Below are positions 48,054 through 56,628 of a DNA stretch of 63,512 nt, one piece after another (the stretch's first letter is position 1; every line of letters begins with the position of its first letter). A model generated the notes under the pieces. The model was not told the origin of the DNA and searched no databases. It saw nothing but the letters and a program-made list of their open reading frames with translations. The translations under genes and the position numbers were made by a program. Source of the DNA: an uncultured Campylobacteraceae bacterium (GTDB lineage: Bacteria > Campylobacterota > Campylobacteria > Campylobacterales > Arcobacteraceae); contig CAKZOX010000201.1 of assembly GCA_937138295.1 (NCBI GenBank), positions 1 to 63,512 of the forward strand, written 5' to 3'.

Positions 48054-50108
48054 ATGAAAAACAACATGGGATTTTTAAATATAGTTGACACAGAAAAACA
48101 AAAACTATTAGAATTGTTTGATAAAAATGTAATAGCAAGTAATACTGACTTAAAAGGTATTATTACATATGCTAGTCAAGCATTTTGTGACATAAGTGGA
48201 TATACTAAAAATGAATTGATTGGAAAAAACCATTCTATTTTAAGACATCCTGACATGCCCAAAGATTTATATAAAGACCTTTGGACTACTATTTTAGAAA
48301 AAAAAGAGTGGAAAGGTGAAGTAAAAAATCTTAAGAAAGATGGTGGATATTATTGGGTAAGAGTTACAATTACTCCTATATATGATAATAGAAATAATCA
48401 TACTGGATATAGTGCTATTAGAGAAGATATAACATCTCAAAAAAATGTAGAAAAACTATCATTTGATTTAAATCAAAAAATAAAATTAGTTGAATTAAAA
48501 AATTATGAAAACCAGTTGTTGTTAGAATCTTTTGACAAAAATATTATCTCAAGTAAAACAGACCTTAGGGGTGTAGTAACATATGTAAGTGAAGCATTTT
48601 GTAAAATAAGTGGATTTGAAAAAGAAGAATTACTTGGAATGACTCATAATGTGGTAAGACACGCTGATATGCCAAAAGAGTTGTTCACTGATTTATGGAA
48701 TACACTTTTACAAAAAAAAGTATGGCACGGTGAAATTAAAAATAGAACAAAAAATGGTGGATATTATTGGGTTGAAGCTATTATATCACCTTTATACAGT
48801 TCAAACAATCAACATATCGGTTATAGTGCAATTAGATACGATATAACTGCACAAAAAGAACTTGAAAGTTTAAGTAAAGAATTTGAAAAAAATAAACAGT
48901 TTTTAGATGATGTACTAGACTCTCAAGAACAAATAGTAGTTACAACTGATGGTGAATCACTTATTAGTATGAATAAAAGATTTTTAGATGTTTTTGGTTT
49001 TGAAGATAAAATGGAATTTTTATTTGATTATGAATGTATATGTGATTTATTTCATGAAGAAGATGGCTTTATAAAAAAAGATATGAATGGTCAAAGTTGG
49101 ATAAATTATATATTAAGTAATCCAAGTAAAATTCATAAAGTAAAGTTTATTATTGATAATCAACCAAAAATATATTCTGTAAGTGTTGGTAACTTAACAA
49201 ATGAAAATAATACAAGCATCAAATCAGCTGTATTTACAGATATTACAGAGTTAGAAAATGTAAAAAATAAAGTTGAATTTATAAATAAACAGATGAAAGA
49301 ATCAATTGAATATGCATCATTAATTCAACAATCAATTATTCCTAATAAAGTTGAATTAGATAAGTTTTTTTCTGATCATTTTGTTATGTGGGAACCAAAA
49401 GATATTGTTGGTGGGGATATTTATTTATTTGAAAAACTAAATGATAACGAAGCTTTAGTTTTAGTTGTAGATTGTACAGGGCATGGTGTTGCTGGTGCAT
49501 TTTTAACAATGTTAGTAAAGGCTGTAAAAAAGCAGTTACTATCAGAAGTATACAATGACTTAGGGGATATTAGCACATCTGATTTATTGAAAAAGTTTTC
49601 AGTTGCTATGCAACAACTTTTAATTCAAAATAATCAAGGTGATAATGTACATTTAGGCTTTGATGGAATGGTTTTATATATAAATAAAAGAAGAAGGGAA
49701 GTTAAATTCTCCAGTTCTGAAGTTCCACTTTTTTATAAAGATAAAAACCAAAATGTACAGATTGTAAAAGCTGATAGAAATTCATTTTCAATCAGAAATG
49801 CAAATGAAAATTATACTTTCAAAGAAAATGTAATTAGCCTAGAAGGTAATATGAGATTTTATATTACTACAGATGGATATATAGATCAAAACGGAGGAGA
49901 GAAGAGTTTTTCATTTGGTAAGAGTAACTTCAAGAAAATAATTGAAAAATCTATAAATATAAAACCAAGTGAACAGAAAGAAGTTTTTGAGAATCAATTA
50001 GCTATTTATCAAGGTCATGAGGAAAGAAATGATGATATAACAGTTGTTTGCTTTGAATTAAATGAAGAAGATACTGAAATGAATTTGGAACATCATTATA
50101 GTATATAA
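48054..50108 (+). CDS. Sia-type PP2C phosphatase with tandem Aer-like PAS domains
   Basis: A 684-residue soluble protein. PAS1 (about 20-130) and PAS2 (158-268) are near-duplicates of the Aer-type PAS (TDLKGIITYASQAFCDISGY, RHPDMP at 64-69 and RHADMP at 202-207, KNGGYYWV). PAS3 (about 283-398) is divergent. A short coiled segment leads to a SpoIIE-type PP2C (about 430-670) with metal Asp in DIVGGDIY (D455), DCTGHGVAGAF (D473), TTDGYID and RNDDITVV. In Pseudomonas, SiaA is a membrane phosphatase that dephosphorylates SiaC; here the same catalytic domain has cytosolic PAS sensors in place of the membrane sensor. First of five genes (SiaB, SiaC, degenerate GGDEF, HD-GYP). The start ATG has no strong ribosome site; 48066 is an alternative. 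Confidence 0.87.
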   Translation: MKNNMGFLNIVDTEKQKLLELFDKNVIASNTDLKGIITYASQAFCDISGYTKNELIGKNHSILRHPDMPKDLYKDLWTTILEKKEWKGEVKNLKKDGGYYWVRVTITPIYDNRNNHTGYSAIREDITSQKNVEKLSFDLNQKIKLVELKNYENQLLLESFDKNIISSKTDLRGVVTYVSEAFCKISGFEKEELLGMTHNVVRHADMPKELFTDLWNTLLQKKVWHGEIKNRTKNGGYYWVEAIISPLYSSNNQHIGYSAIRYDITAQKELESLSKEFEKNKQFLDDVLDSQEQIVVTTDGESLISMNKRFLDVFGFEDKMEFLFDYECICDLFHEEDGFIKKDMNGQSWINYILSNPSKIHKVKFIIDNQPKIYSVSVGNLTNENNTSIKSAVFTDITELENVKNKVEFINKQMKESIEYASLIQQSIIPNKVELDKFFSDHFVMWEPKDIVGGDIYLFEKLNDNEALVLVVDCTGHGVAGAFLTMLVKAVKKQLLSEVYNDLGDISTSDLLKKFSVAMQQLLIQNNQGDNVHLGFDGMVLYINKRRREVKFSSSEVPLFYKDKNQNVQIVKADRNSFSIRNANENYTFKENVISLEGNMRFYITTDGYIDQNGGEKSFSFGKSNFKKIIEKSINIKPSEQKEVFENQLAIYQGHEERNDDITVVCFELNEEDTEMNLEHHYSI

Positions 50109-50117
50109 AGGAATATT

Positions 50118-50675
50118 ATGAATATATCTATGGTTCAAGATCTAATTGAAAAAGATGGAATTGTTTTTTTAACATATGGTGGTTCTTTAACTCAAACCTT
50201 AATTGCAGGTATGACAGAAGCCCTTGAAAATGAAGCTAAATTTAATGATTTAAATATGTCAACATCAAACAATATATTTACTATATTTATTGAGCTTGCC
50301 CAAAATATGATGAATTATTCAAAGAAAAATCATGAAAATGAAAATGGTAGAAAATCAGAAGGTTTAATTTTAGTTGGTAAATCTACTAATAATGAATATT
50401 TTATACATAGTCAAAATGTTGTGAATTCTAAAGATATGCACTCTATTCAAAAAAAACTAGAATTAATAAAAAATATGGATAAAGAGACTATTAAAAGTGA
50501 ATATAGAAGATTAAGAAAAGAAGGTAGAGACTTACATCCATTAGGTGCGGGAATAGGCTTTTATGAAATTTCAAAGAGATGTGATGAAATAGACTTTGAA
50601 TTTAAAAAAGTTGATGAAAATAGATTCTATTTTCACTTTAAAGCGAAAATTACAGAAAAAGTTGAGGTTAATTAA
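50118..50675 (+). CDS. siaB: SiaB-family protein kinase (DUF6272)
   Basis: A 185-residue protein with a small GHKL-like layout: N-box-like helix IFIELAQNMMNYSKKN and a glycine-rich LGAGIGFYEISKRC near the C-terminus. In Pseudomonas SiaB phosphorylates SiaC, opposing SiaA. It follows the phosphatase by 9 bases with an AAAGGA site and abuts siaC directly. Confidence 0.85.
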   Translation: MNISMVQDLIEKDGIVFLTYGGSLTQTLIAGMTEALENEAKFNDLNMSTSNNIFTIFIELAQNMMNYSKKNHENENGRKSEGLILVGKSTNNEYFIHSQNVVNSKDMHSIQKKLELIKNMDKETIKSEYRRLRKEGRDLHPLGAGIGFYEISKRCDEIDFEFKKVDENRFYFHFKAKITEKVEVN

Positions 50676-51056
50676 ATGTTAGAAAACTTAATAGTTCAAG
50701 AAACTCAATATACACCCTATATTGATTTAAATAAAGATACAAATAAAATAGTTATTAGAGGTAAATCATATCCTGAAAATACATTTGAATTTTATGAGCC
50801 AATGTTAACTTGGATGAAAGAGTTCATTAAATATGATGAAAATAAGAAATTAGATGTAACTATGGAAATTATATATTTTAATTCAAGTAGTTCTAAAATA
50901 TTTTTTGATTTATTTGATATTTTATTTGAAGCAAGTAAGAAAATGGAAGTTAATATAATTTGGTTATGTGATGAAGAAAATGAATGTGCCATTGAAGCTG
51001 GAGAAGACTTTAAAGAAGACTTTGAAGAGTTAAATTTCAATATTACTTTTAAATAG
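50676..51056 (+). CDS. siaC: SiaC-family phospho-switch protein (DUF1987)
   Basis: A 126-residue protein with the DUF1987 pattern: IVIRGKSYPENTFEFYEPMLTWM, then MEIIYFNSSSSKIFFDLFDIL, then acidic IEAGEDFKEDFEEL. Pseudomonas SiaC is phosphorylated on Thr68, in its unphosphorylated form binding and activating the cyclase SiaD. The corresponding stretch here is N-S-S-S-S (residues 69-73), so the acceptor would be a Ser, probably Ser70; alignment is from memory. Adjacent to siaB. Confidence 0.85.
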   Translation: MLENLIVQETQYTPYIDLNKDTNKIVIRGKSYPENTFEFYEPMLTWMKEFIKYDENKKLDVTMEIIYFNSSSSKIFFDLFDILFEASKKMEVNIIWLCDEENECAIEAGEDFKEDFEELNFNITFK

Positions 51057-51068
51057 AGGTATTTTAAA

Positions 51069-51971
51069 ATGATATCTAAAGAACTTAATACTTATAACTA
51101 CGGTAAAAATATTCTTGAGGAATTAAAAAATTTATATTCTGATGGAAACTTAGTAAATGAATATGAGAAGTTATTAAATGATTATAGTTCTTTAGTTAAT
51201 AGATATGAAAAAATACTTAAGATTTCAGATAAGTTTGAAGTAAACTTTTTTAAAGAGAATGAAAATTTAAAATCTACACTAGACTATACTTTAAAAAAAG
51301 CTCAATCAAAAATACTTGATAATATTACAGAACATAGAAAAACAAAAGTTGCAAAATCTTTGTATAAAGAAAAGATTTATTTGTTAGAGGATGAAATTGA
51401 TATTTTAATACATCAAAATCAATTTTTAAAAAATAAGTTAGAGTTTTATATATCAAAGTATGGTGACACAGATTTTGTTTTTTCTCAAAAAGAAATCATG
51501 GAATATCTTTTAAAATTTTCTTTAAATAAAAAAGAACTAGAAAATAAAAAGATTGACGATATTTTAAAACGGGAATTGTTAGTTCACGATGAGCTTATAC
51601 TTGTAAAATTAGGGATAACAGATTTTTATAAAGTAGTTTCAAATATTAAAAATATGAATGATATTGAAAATTTTATACTTCTTATATCTAAATTTATAAG
51701 GAATAGTTTTCACAATAGTGATATTATATTTCACCATGAATATGATGAATTTTATATTATTGTTGAAGATAGAGATATTGATAGTATTAAAAAAACCCAC
51801 AAAAATATGAATTCAAAAAGAGATATTATGGGTTTAGATATAAAATTTACATGCTCTGTTATAACTGTTAATAAAGATAATATTAATGAATCAATAAAAA
51901 TATCAAATGAATTATATACTAAAGCATCACAATTAAATGAAAGAATAGTTTGTAATAGGACTACATTATGA
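51069..51971 (+). CDS. SiaD-position protein with coiled coil and degenerate GGDEF
   Basis: A 300-residue protein. Residues about 20-130 form a long helical, coiled-coil-like region; about 165-295 fold like a GGDEF domain by pattern (LVKLGITDFYKVVSNI and HHEYDEFYIIV). Where active enzymes have D-I-D-x-F it has G-I-T-D-F, and the signature reads EYDEF (224-228), so both a metal Asp and the GG are gone. It should not make c-di-GMP. It occupies the place of the cyclase SiaD in the operon and could bind SiaC, GTP or the HD-GYP partner instead. Overlaps the HD-GYP gene by 4 bases. Confidence 0.75.
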   Translation: MISKELNTYNYGKNILEELKNLYSDGNLVNEYEKLLNDYSSLVNRYEKILKISDKFEVNFFKENENLKSTLDYTLKKAQSKILDNITEHRKTKVAKSLYKEKIYLLEDEIDILIHQNQFLKNKLEFYISKYGDTDFVFSQKEIMEYLLKFSLNKKELENKKIDDILKRELLVHDELILVKLGITDFYKVVSNIKNMNDIENFILLISKFIRNSFHNSDIIFHHEYDEFYIIVEDRDIDSIKKTHKNMNSKRDIMGLDIKFTCSVITVNKDNINESIKISNELYTKASQLNERIVCNRTTL

Positions 51972-52765
51972 ATAAAATAAAAGATAATAAACTAATTTCT
52001 GAATTAGAGGAATTAAAATCACAATTTGATGAAACTGCAAATAAAATCATAAAAGACATGAGAAGACAAGATAAAATCATGTTAAGAAGTGATCAAAGAC
52101 AACAATTTGAATATGACCAACTTCAAGAAAAACTAAATGAAGTTGAACTATTAAAAAAAGAGATAGAAGATACTCAAAGAGAAGTTATTTATACAGTTGG
52201 GGCAATAGTTGAAACTAGAAGTAAAGAAACAGGAAATCATGTTAAAAGAGTTGCTGAGTATTCAGAATTATTTGCTTTGAAATATGGACTTGATGAAAGA
52301 GAAGCTGAAATAATAAAACAAGCCAGTCCTATGCATGATGTGGGAAAAATTGGAATACAAGATTCTATATTAAACAAACCAGGTAGATTAAATGAGAGTG
52401 AGAGAGACGTAATGGAAACTCACGCAAGAATAGGTTATGAAATGTTAAAACATTCTAATAGAAAACTACTAAAAGTTGCAGCTATCATAGCCCATGAACA
52501 TCATGAAAAATGGGATGGAACGGGATATCCTAGAGGCTTAAAGGGTGAAGAGATATCTATTTATGGAAGAATTACTGCTATTGCTGATGTATTTGATGCT
52601 TTAGGTAGTGTTAGATGTTATAAACCTGCATGGGAAGATGAAAAAATATTTCAATTAATAAATGAAGAAAATGGTAAACAATTTGATCCAAAACTTGTGG
52701 AGATATTCTTTGATAATTTAGATGAATTTTTAGAAATTAGAGAAAAATATAAAGACGTAGTATAA
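51968..52765 (+). CDS. HD-GYP domain phosphodiesterase
   Basis: A 265-residue protein with an N-terminal coiled coil (residues 1-75, rich in Glu/Lys/Gln) and a full HD-GYP domain: H91 in ETGNHVKR, HD in MHDVGKIG (123-124), AHEHHEKWDGTGYPRGL with GYP at 186-188 and ADVFDAL. All metal and signature residues are intact, so c-di-GMP (or a related dinucleotide) hydrolysis is expected. No REC or other sensor is present, so control probably comes from the Sia proteins encoded with it (overlap 4 bases). Confidence 0.9.
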   Translation: MNKIKDNKLISELEELKSQFDETANKIIKDMRRQDKIMLRSDQRQQFEYDQLQEKLNEVELLKKEIEDTQREVIYTVGAIVETRSKETGNHVKRVAEYSELFALKYGLDEREAEIIKQASPMHDVGKIGIQDSILNKPGRLNESERDVMETHARIGYEMLKHSNRKLLKVAAIIAHEHHEKWDGTGYPRGLKGEEISIYGRITAIADVFDALGSVRCYKPAWEDEKIFQLINEENGKQFDPKLVEIFFDNLDEFLEIREKYKDVV

Positions 52766-52792
52766 TTTACTAAGCTGATATTTTAACTATGA

Positions 52793-52798
52793 TATAAT
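52793..52798 (+). promoter_or_regulatory. -10 element before the 74-residue gene and argH
   Basis: TATAAT in the context TATGATATAATCC, 27 bases before the ATG at 52825, with AAAGGA between. Separates this transcript from the Sia operon. Confidence 0.6.
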
Positions 52799-52824
52799 CC
52801 TCAAAACTACAAAAGGATTATATT

Positions 52825-53049
52825 ATGTCTGCTCAAGATAAAGAAATAGCTCAATTACATGATGATATGGTAGAAGACTTGTATGCTTTAGTTAATAAAT
52901 ACATGAAAATCATTAGTTTAGATGTTCCTGAAAATGACGAAAAAGAAGCACTTAAAAAAATTACTGTAATTATGAGAGATGCTTTACACAATGTCGAAGA
53001 AGTAGCTAATAATATGCCTGATATCAAAATAATTGGAGAAGATGATTAG
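52825..53049 (+). CDS. Small conserved-looking acidic protein of unknown function
   Basis: A 74-residue soluble, mostly helical, acidic protein ([27 protein letters not shown], then [30 protein letters not shown]). I do not recognise the family. It has its own promoter (TATAAT at 52793) and a good AAAGGA site, and its stop lies 1 base before the argH start, so it is coupled to argH. It could be a small chaperone-like or regulatory partner, but nothing in the sequence supports a specific role. Confidence 0.8.
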   Translation: MSAQDKEIAQLHDDMVEDLYALVNKYMKIISLDVPENDEKEALKKITVIMRDALHNVEEVANNMPDIKIIGEDD

Positions 53050-53050
53050 A

Positions 53051-54439
53051 ATGTCAAATCAGAATAATTCACAAATTTTAAAAAATACAAATGCACAAAT
53101 CTTAGATGAGTTTAATGCCTCAATAATGTTTGATAAAGAGTTATATGCTCAAGATATCAAAGGAAGTATTGCCCACTCTAAAATGTTATGTAAGCAGGGA
53201 GTTCTTACAAGTGAAGAACAAGAAGCCATTGAAAATGGTTTATTACAAGTAAAAGATGAAATTGAATCAGGTAATTTTGAGTTTACATTAGCAACTGAAG
53301 ATATTCATATGGCAGTTGAAAGTAGATTAACTGAAATAATAGGCGAACCAGGTAAAAAACTTCACACTGCAAGAAGTAGAAATGACCAAGTTGCAACTGA
53401 TTTTAGACTTTATGTTCAAGAAAAATCTCAATCAATTATGAGTCAACTAAAAGAGGTAGTAGAAACTTTTGTAAATGTAGCTTCAAAACATACAGAAACA
53501 TTAATTCCAGGTATGACTCACTTACAACACGCTCAACCTTTAAATTTTGGTTACCATATGCTTACATATGCAAATATGTTTAAAAGAGATTTTGAAAGAT
53601 TTGAAAGTTCTTATGAAAGAAATCATTATTGTCCATTAGGAAGTGCTGCATTAGCAGGTACTCCACATAATATTGATAGATTTGAGTCAAGTGATTTATT
53701 AGGATTTAAAGCTCCAACAGCACATGCTATGGATACAGTTTCAGATAGAGATTTTGCTTTAGAGATTTTATTTAATATAAGTACAGCTATGATGCATGTT
53801 TCAAGAATTTCTGAAGAACTTATTTTATGGTCATCTTATGAATATCAATTTGTAAGAATGAGTGATGAATATGCTACAACTTCTTCAATTATGCCTCAAA
53901 AGAAAAACCCTGATGTACCTGAATTATTAAGAGGTAAGACAGGAAGAGTTTATGGGAATTTAATTTCATTATTAACTGTTATGAAAGGTTTACCTTTAGC
54001 TTATAATAAAGATACTCAAGAAGATAAAGAGGGTGTTTTTGATAGTGTTAAAACTATTGAAATATCTTTAGCAATTTTAAATGAAGTTATCAAAACTATG
54101 ATTGTAAACGTAGATAAAATGGAAAATGCTTGTAAAATAGGGCACTTAACTGCAACTGATTTAGCTGATTTCTTAGTTCAAAAACAAAATATGCCTTTTA
54201 GAACTGCTTATTATATTACAAAAGATGTTGTAACTAGAGCAAATGAATTAAATAAAGATATTAGCGAATTATCTATTGAAGAAATTAGAAGTTCAAATGA
54301 TGAATTAAAAAATGTTAGTGAAGAGATTGTAATGTTCTTGGATTTAAGAAATTCAATGAATTCTAGAAAGTCATTTGGTGGAACTTCTACAGCTCAAACA
54401 TTAAGTCAAATAGAAGTATTTAAAGAGTGGCTAAAATAA
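53051..54439 (+). CDS. argH: Argininosuccinate lyase
   Basis: About 462 residues; catalyses the last step of arginine synthesis (argininosuccinate to arginine and fumarate). I start at ATG 53051 (MSNQNNSQ), just after the preceding stop, rather than at an in-frame upstream codon at 53033 inside the previous gene. Signatures: [34 protein letters not shown] and the fumarase/lyase loop [19 protein letters not shown] with the catalytic Ser. An arginine-pathway companion, argC, lies at 56629. Confidence 0.95.
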   Translation: MSNQNNSQILKNTNAQILDEFNASIMFDKELYAQDIKGSIAHSKMLCKQGVLTSEEQEAIENGLLQVKDEIESGNFEFTLATEDIHMAVESRLTEIIGEPGKKLHTARSRNDQVATDFRLYVQEKSQSIMSQLKEVVETFVNVASKHTETLIPGMTHLQHAQPLNFGYHMLTYANMFKRDFERFESSYERNHYCPLGSAALAGTPHNIDRFESSDLLGFKAPTAHAMDTVSDRDFALEILFNISTAMMHVSRISEELILWSSYEYQFVRMSDEYATTSSIMPQKKNPDVPELLRGKTGRVYGNLISLLTVMKGLPLAYNKDTQEDKEGVFDSVKTIEISLAILNEVIKTMIVNVDKMENACKIGHLTATDLADFLVQKQNMPFRTAYYITKDVVTRANELNKDISELSIEEIRSSNDELKNVSEEIVMFLDLRNSMNSRKSFGGTSTAQTLSQIEVFKEWLK

Positions 54440-54442
54440 ATC

Positions 54443-54471
54443 AAAATAAAAGAGATTTTCTCTTTTATTTT
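54443..54471. terminator. Bidirectional terminator between argH and cheV
   Basis: Perfect 13-bp stem AAAATAAAAGAGA (54443-54455) with TCTCTTTTATTTT (54459-54471), three-base loop, T-rich in both directions. The cheV stop (54470-54472) overlaps the right arm. Confidence 0.85.
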
Positions 54472-55378
54472 AAGTTAATAAATATTTTTTTGTTAAATCG
54501 TATAGATTGTTAATATCTGTTTTTCCAACAAATCCATCAACACCTATTGCATTCATTTTTCCTCTAACTGCATCAGTAGTCATAGAAGAATTTACAATTA
54601 CAGGTATGTGAGAATAATCACTATTACCTTTAATAAATGATGCTATTTGATAACCATCACATCCAGGCATTTCAATATCTGTTAAAATCATTCCAATTTT
54701 ACTTGGGTCAATTTCCTCTAATCTACTTAATAATTGTAAACCATCATTGTAGATTTCATATTGTACACCAGTTTTTTTGAAAAATTTATGTAAAACTTCT
54801 CTAGCGACTCCTGAGTCCTCAGCAGCTAAAATTACTTTTGAAGATTGAAGTTGTCCTTCAACATATTTTCTAACATCATCTTCTCCATCATCAGTCCAAC
54901 CAACGTCCCTTAAAAGTTGTTCAGCATTGAATACTGTGCATAGTTCATCTTTATCTTCAACTTTTACATAAGTTGTATATGTGATTTTTGAGTTTGTATC
55001 TTCTGTATGTCTTAGTTGGTCAGTAGTTTTTTCAACAATATCAAGCATGTCTTTAACTAAAAAACCTACCTTTTTATGATTGAATTCACAAAATATAATA
55101 AGTTTATACTCTTTTATATCAAGGGGTTTCATACCTAACCATACATCTAAATTTACTAAAGTAACAGGTTCCCCTCTAATAGTGGCAATACCAGCTATTA
55201 CATCACTATCTCTTGGTGTATCATTTACTTTCACTTCTTCAGTGATAATAAATGCTTTAACTTTAGCTATGTTAATAGCGTAAATACTGTTGTGTCCAGT
55301 ATAAAACACTGCTAATTGCTGTACGTTTCTTAGGTGACCTTGTGTCATTTGTTCAACAGAACTGTTGATATCACTCAT
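54470..55378 (-). CDS. cheV: Chemotaxis coupling protein CheV
   Basis: A 302-residue CheW-REC fusion. CheW domain (about 20-165): FYTGHNSIYAINIAKVKAFI, ATIRGEPVTLVNLDVWLG, CEFNHKKVGFLVKDMLDIVEK. REC (about 180-300): LAAEDSGVAREVL, phospho-acceptor Asp in GMILTDIEMPGCDGYQIA, Ser/Thr in VIVNSSMTTD and Lys in FVGKTD. Links chemoreceptors to CheA and may buffer adaptation. Single gene with its own promoter. Confidence 0.95.
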   Translation of the reverse strand: MSDINSSVEQMTQGHLRNVQQLAVFYTGHNSIYAINIAKVKAFIITEEVKVNDTPRDSDVIAGIATIRGEPVTLVNLDVWLGMKPLDIKEYKLIIFCEFNHKKVGFLVKDMLDIVEKTTDQLRHTEDTNSKITYTTYVKVEDKDELCTVFNAEQLLRDVGWTDDGEDDVRKYVEGQLQSSKVILAAEDSGVAREVLHKFFKKTGVQYEIYNDGLQLLSRLEEIDPSKIGMILTDIEMPGCDGYQIASFIKGNSDYSHIPVIVNSSMTTDAVRGKMNAIGVDGFVGKTDINNLYDLTKKYLLT

Positions 55379-55439
55379 ACATATCCTTTACAAATCTCTC
55401 AATATTACTTATTATATTTACTTTAGACTTTGAGAATCT

Positions 55440-56084
55440 TTAATTTTTCTTAATTATTTTCTGTACAGTCACTGAAGCCATCATTAATCCAAAAGAAGCT
55501 GTAACTGCTTCAAAGCTACCTTTCTCAATACAATTAGGGTTTTCACTTGAAAAAATTACTTTAAACTTTTTCTTGAAACCTTGATTTTTTAGTTCAGTTC
55601 TTATTTTTCTAATAAAAGGGTCGTTAAAAGTATCCCAAATTGACTTGTATTCAATTTTACTTGGATCAATTCTTTTAGCACTACCACTAGTACTAATAAT
55701 TTTTGTGAAATACTTTTTAATCAAATGAACTTTTGGTTTTATATCATCAATTGCATCTAAAATATAATCGTATTCATCAAAATTAAATTCATCAATCCAT
55801 TCAGGTGTGATTTTTGCATGAATTGGAGTTACTTCTGGGTACTTTTCTTTTAAAGCATCAACTTTTATTCTTCCAATATTGCCATGACTTCCAAGTTGTC
55901 TATTCATATTTGATTCTTCATATGTATCAAAATCAACTATTGTAATGTTTTTTATACCAGTATTATAAAGGGCATCTAAGGCAAAACTTCCAACTCCACC
56001 AACACCTAATAAGATAACTTTTGTGTTTTGAAATTTCTCAAAATTATCTTCGCCAAATAATTTAATGGTTCTATCGTATTGCAT
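55440..56084 (-). CDS. tcdA: tRNA threonylcarbamoyladenosine dehydratase-like E1 enzyme (TcdA family)
   Basis: A 214-residue ThiF/MoeB-fold protein, somewhat shorter than E. coli TcdA (about 268). Nucleotide loop LLGVGGVGSFALDALYNTGI, Asp in IVDFDTYEESNMNRQLGSHGNIGRIKVDAL (with the Arg finger), and YILDAIDDIKPKVHLI. These resemble TcdA, which cyclizes t6A in tRNA to ct6A. The last part (SFEAVTASFGLMMASVTVQKII) is the usual membrane-associating tail. ThiF/MoeB functions are less likely because no CxxC zinc pair is seen. Confidence 0.87.
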   Translation of the reverse strand: MQYDRTIKLFGEDNFEKFQNTKVILLGVGGVGSFALDALYNTGIKNITIVDFDTYEESNMNRQLGSHGNIGRIKVDALKEKYPEVTPIHAKITPEWIDEFNFDEYDYILDAIDDIKPKVHLIKKYFTKIISTSGSAKRIDPSKIEYKSIWDTFNDPFIRKIRTELKNQGFKKKFKVIFSSENPNCIEKGSFEAVTASFGLMMASVTVQKIIKKN

Positions 56085-56141
56085 AAACTTCTCTTTTAAA
56101 TTTTTTGGGTATTATATCACAAATATTTTAGGGAGTAGTTG

Positions 56142-56627
56142 ATGGATAAAGAGCCTATGACAAATGCAGGTTATGAAAAAATAACTGGAGAATTAAATTT
56201 TTTAAAAAGTGAAGAAAGACCTGAAACTGTAATTGCTTTAGATGAAGCAAGACAGTTAGGAGATTTAAAAGAGAATGCAGAATATCATGCTGCAAAAGAT
56301 AAGTTAAAAATTATTGATTCTCAAATTGCAGAGTTAGGAGCAGTTATTTCAAAGGCTGTAATTATTGATCCTTCAACTCTTCCTCATACTAAAATTAGTT
56401 TTGGATCAACAATTAAGTTAGTAGATCTTGAAACAGATGAAGAGTTTGAATACTCAATTGTTGGTGGAATTGAAGCAAATCTTGACAAAGGATATATATC
56501 TTTTAACTCACCTTTAGCAAAACAGCTATTAGGAAAAGAAGAGGGTGATGAAGTTACAGCTACTTTACCTGGTGGACAAAAAATATTTGAAATATTAGAA
56601 GTATTTTATAAAGAGTTGGAGCTTTAG
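56142..56627 (+). CDS. greA: Transcription elongation factor GreA
   Basis: A 161-residue factor that rescues backtracked RNA polymerase. ATG 56142 follows a GGGAG site by 6 bases; an in-frame TTG directly before is less likely. The coiled-coil tip carries the catalytic acidic pair in LDEARQLGDLKENAEYHAAKDK, and the C-terminal FKBP-like domain is complete (SPLAKQLLGKEEGDEVTATLPGG). First gene of a plus-strand run to nth; argC follows after 1 base. Confidence 0.96.
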   Translation: MDKEPMTNAGYEKITGELNFLKSEERPETVIALDEARQLGDLKENAEYHAAKDKLKIIDSQIAELGAVISKAVIIDPSTLPHTKISFGSTIKLVDLETDEEFEYSIVGGIEANLDKGYISFNSPLAKQLLGKEEGDEVTATLPGGQKIFEILEVFYKELEL

Positions 56628-56628
56628 T

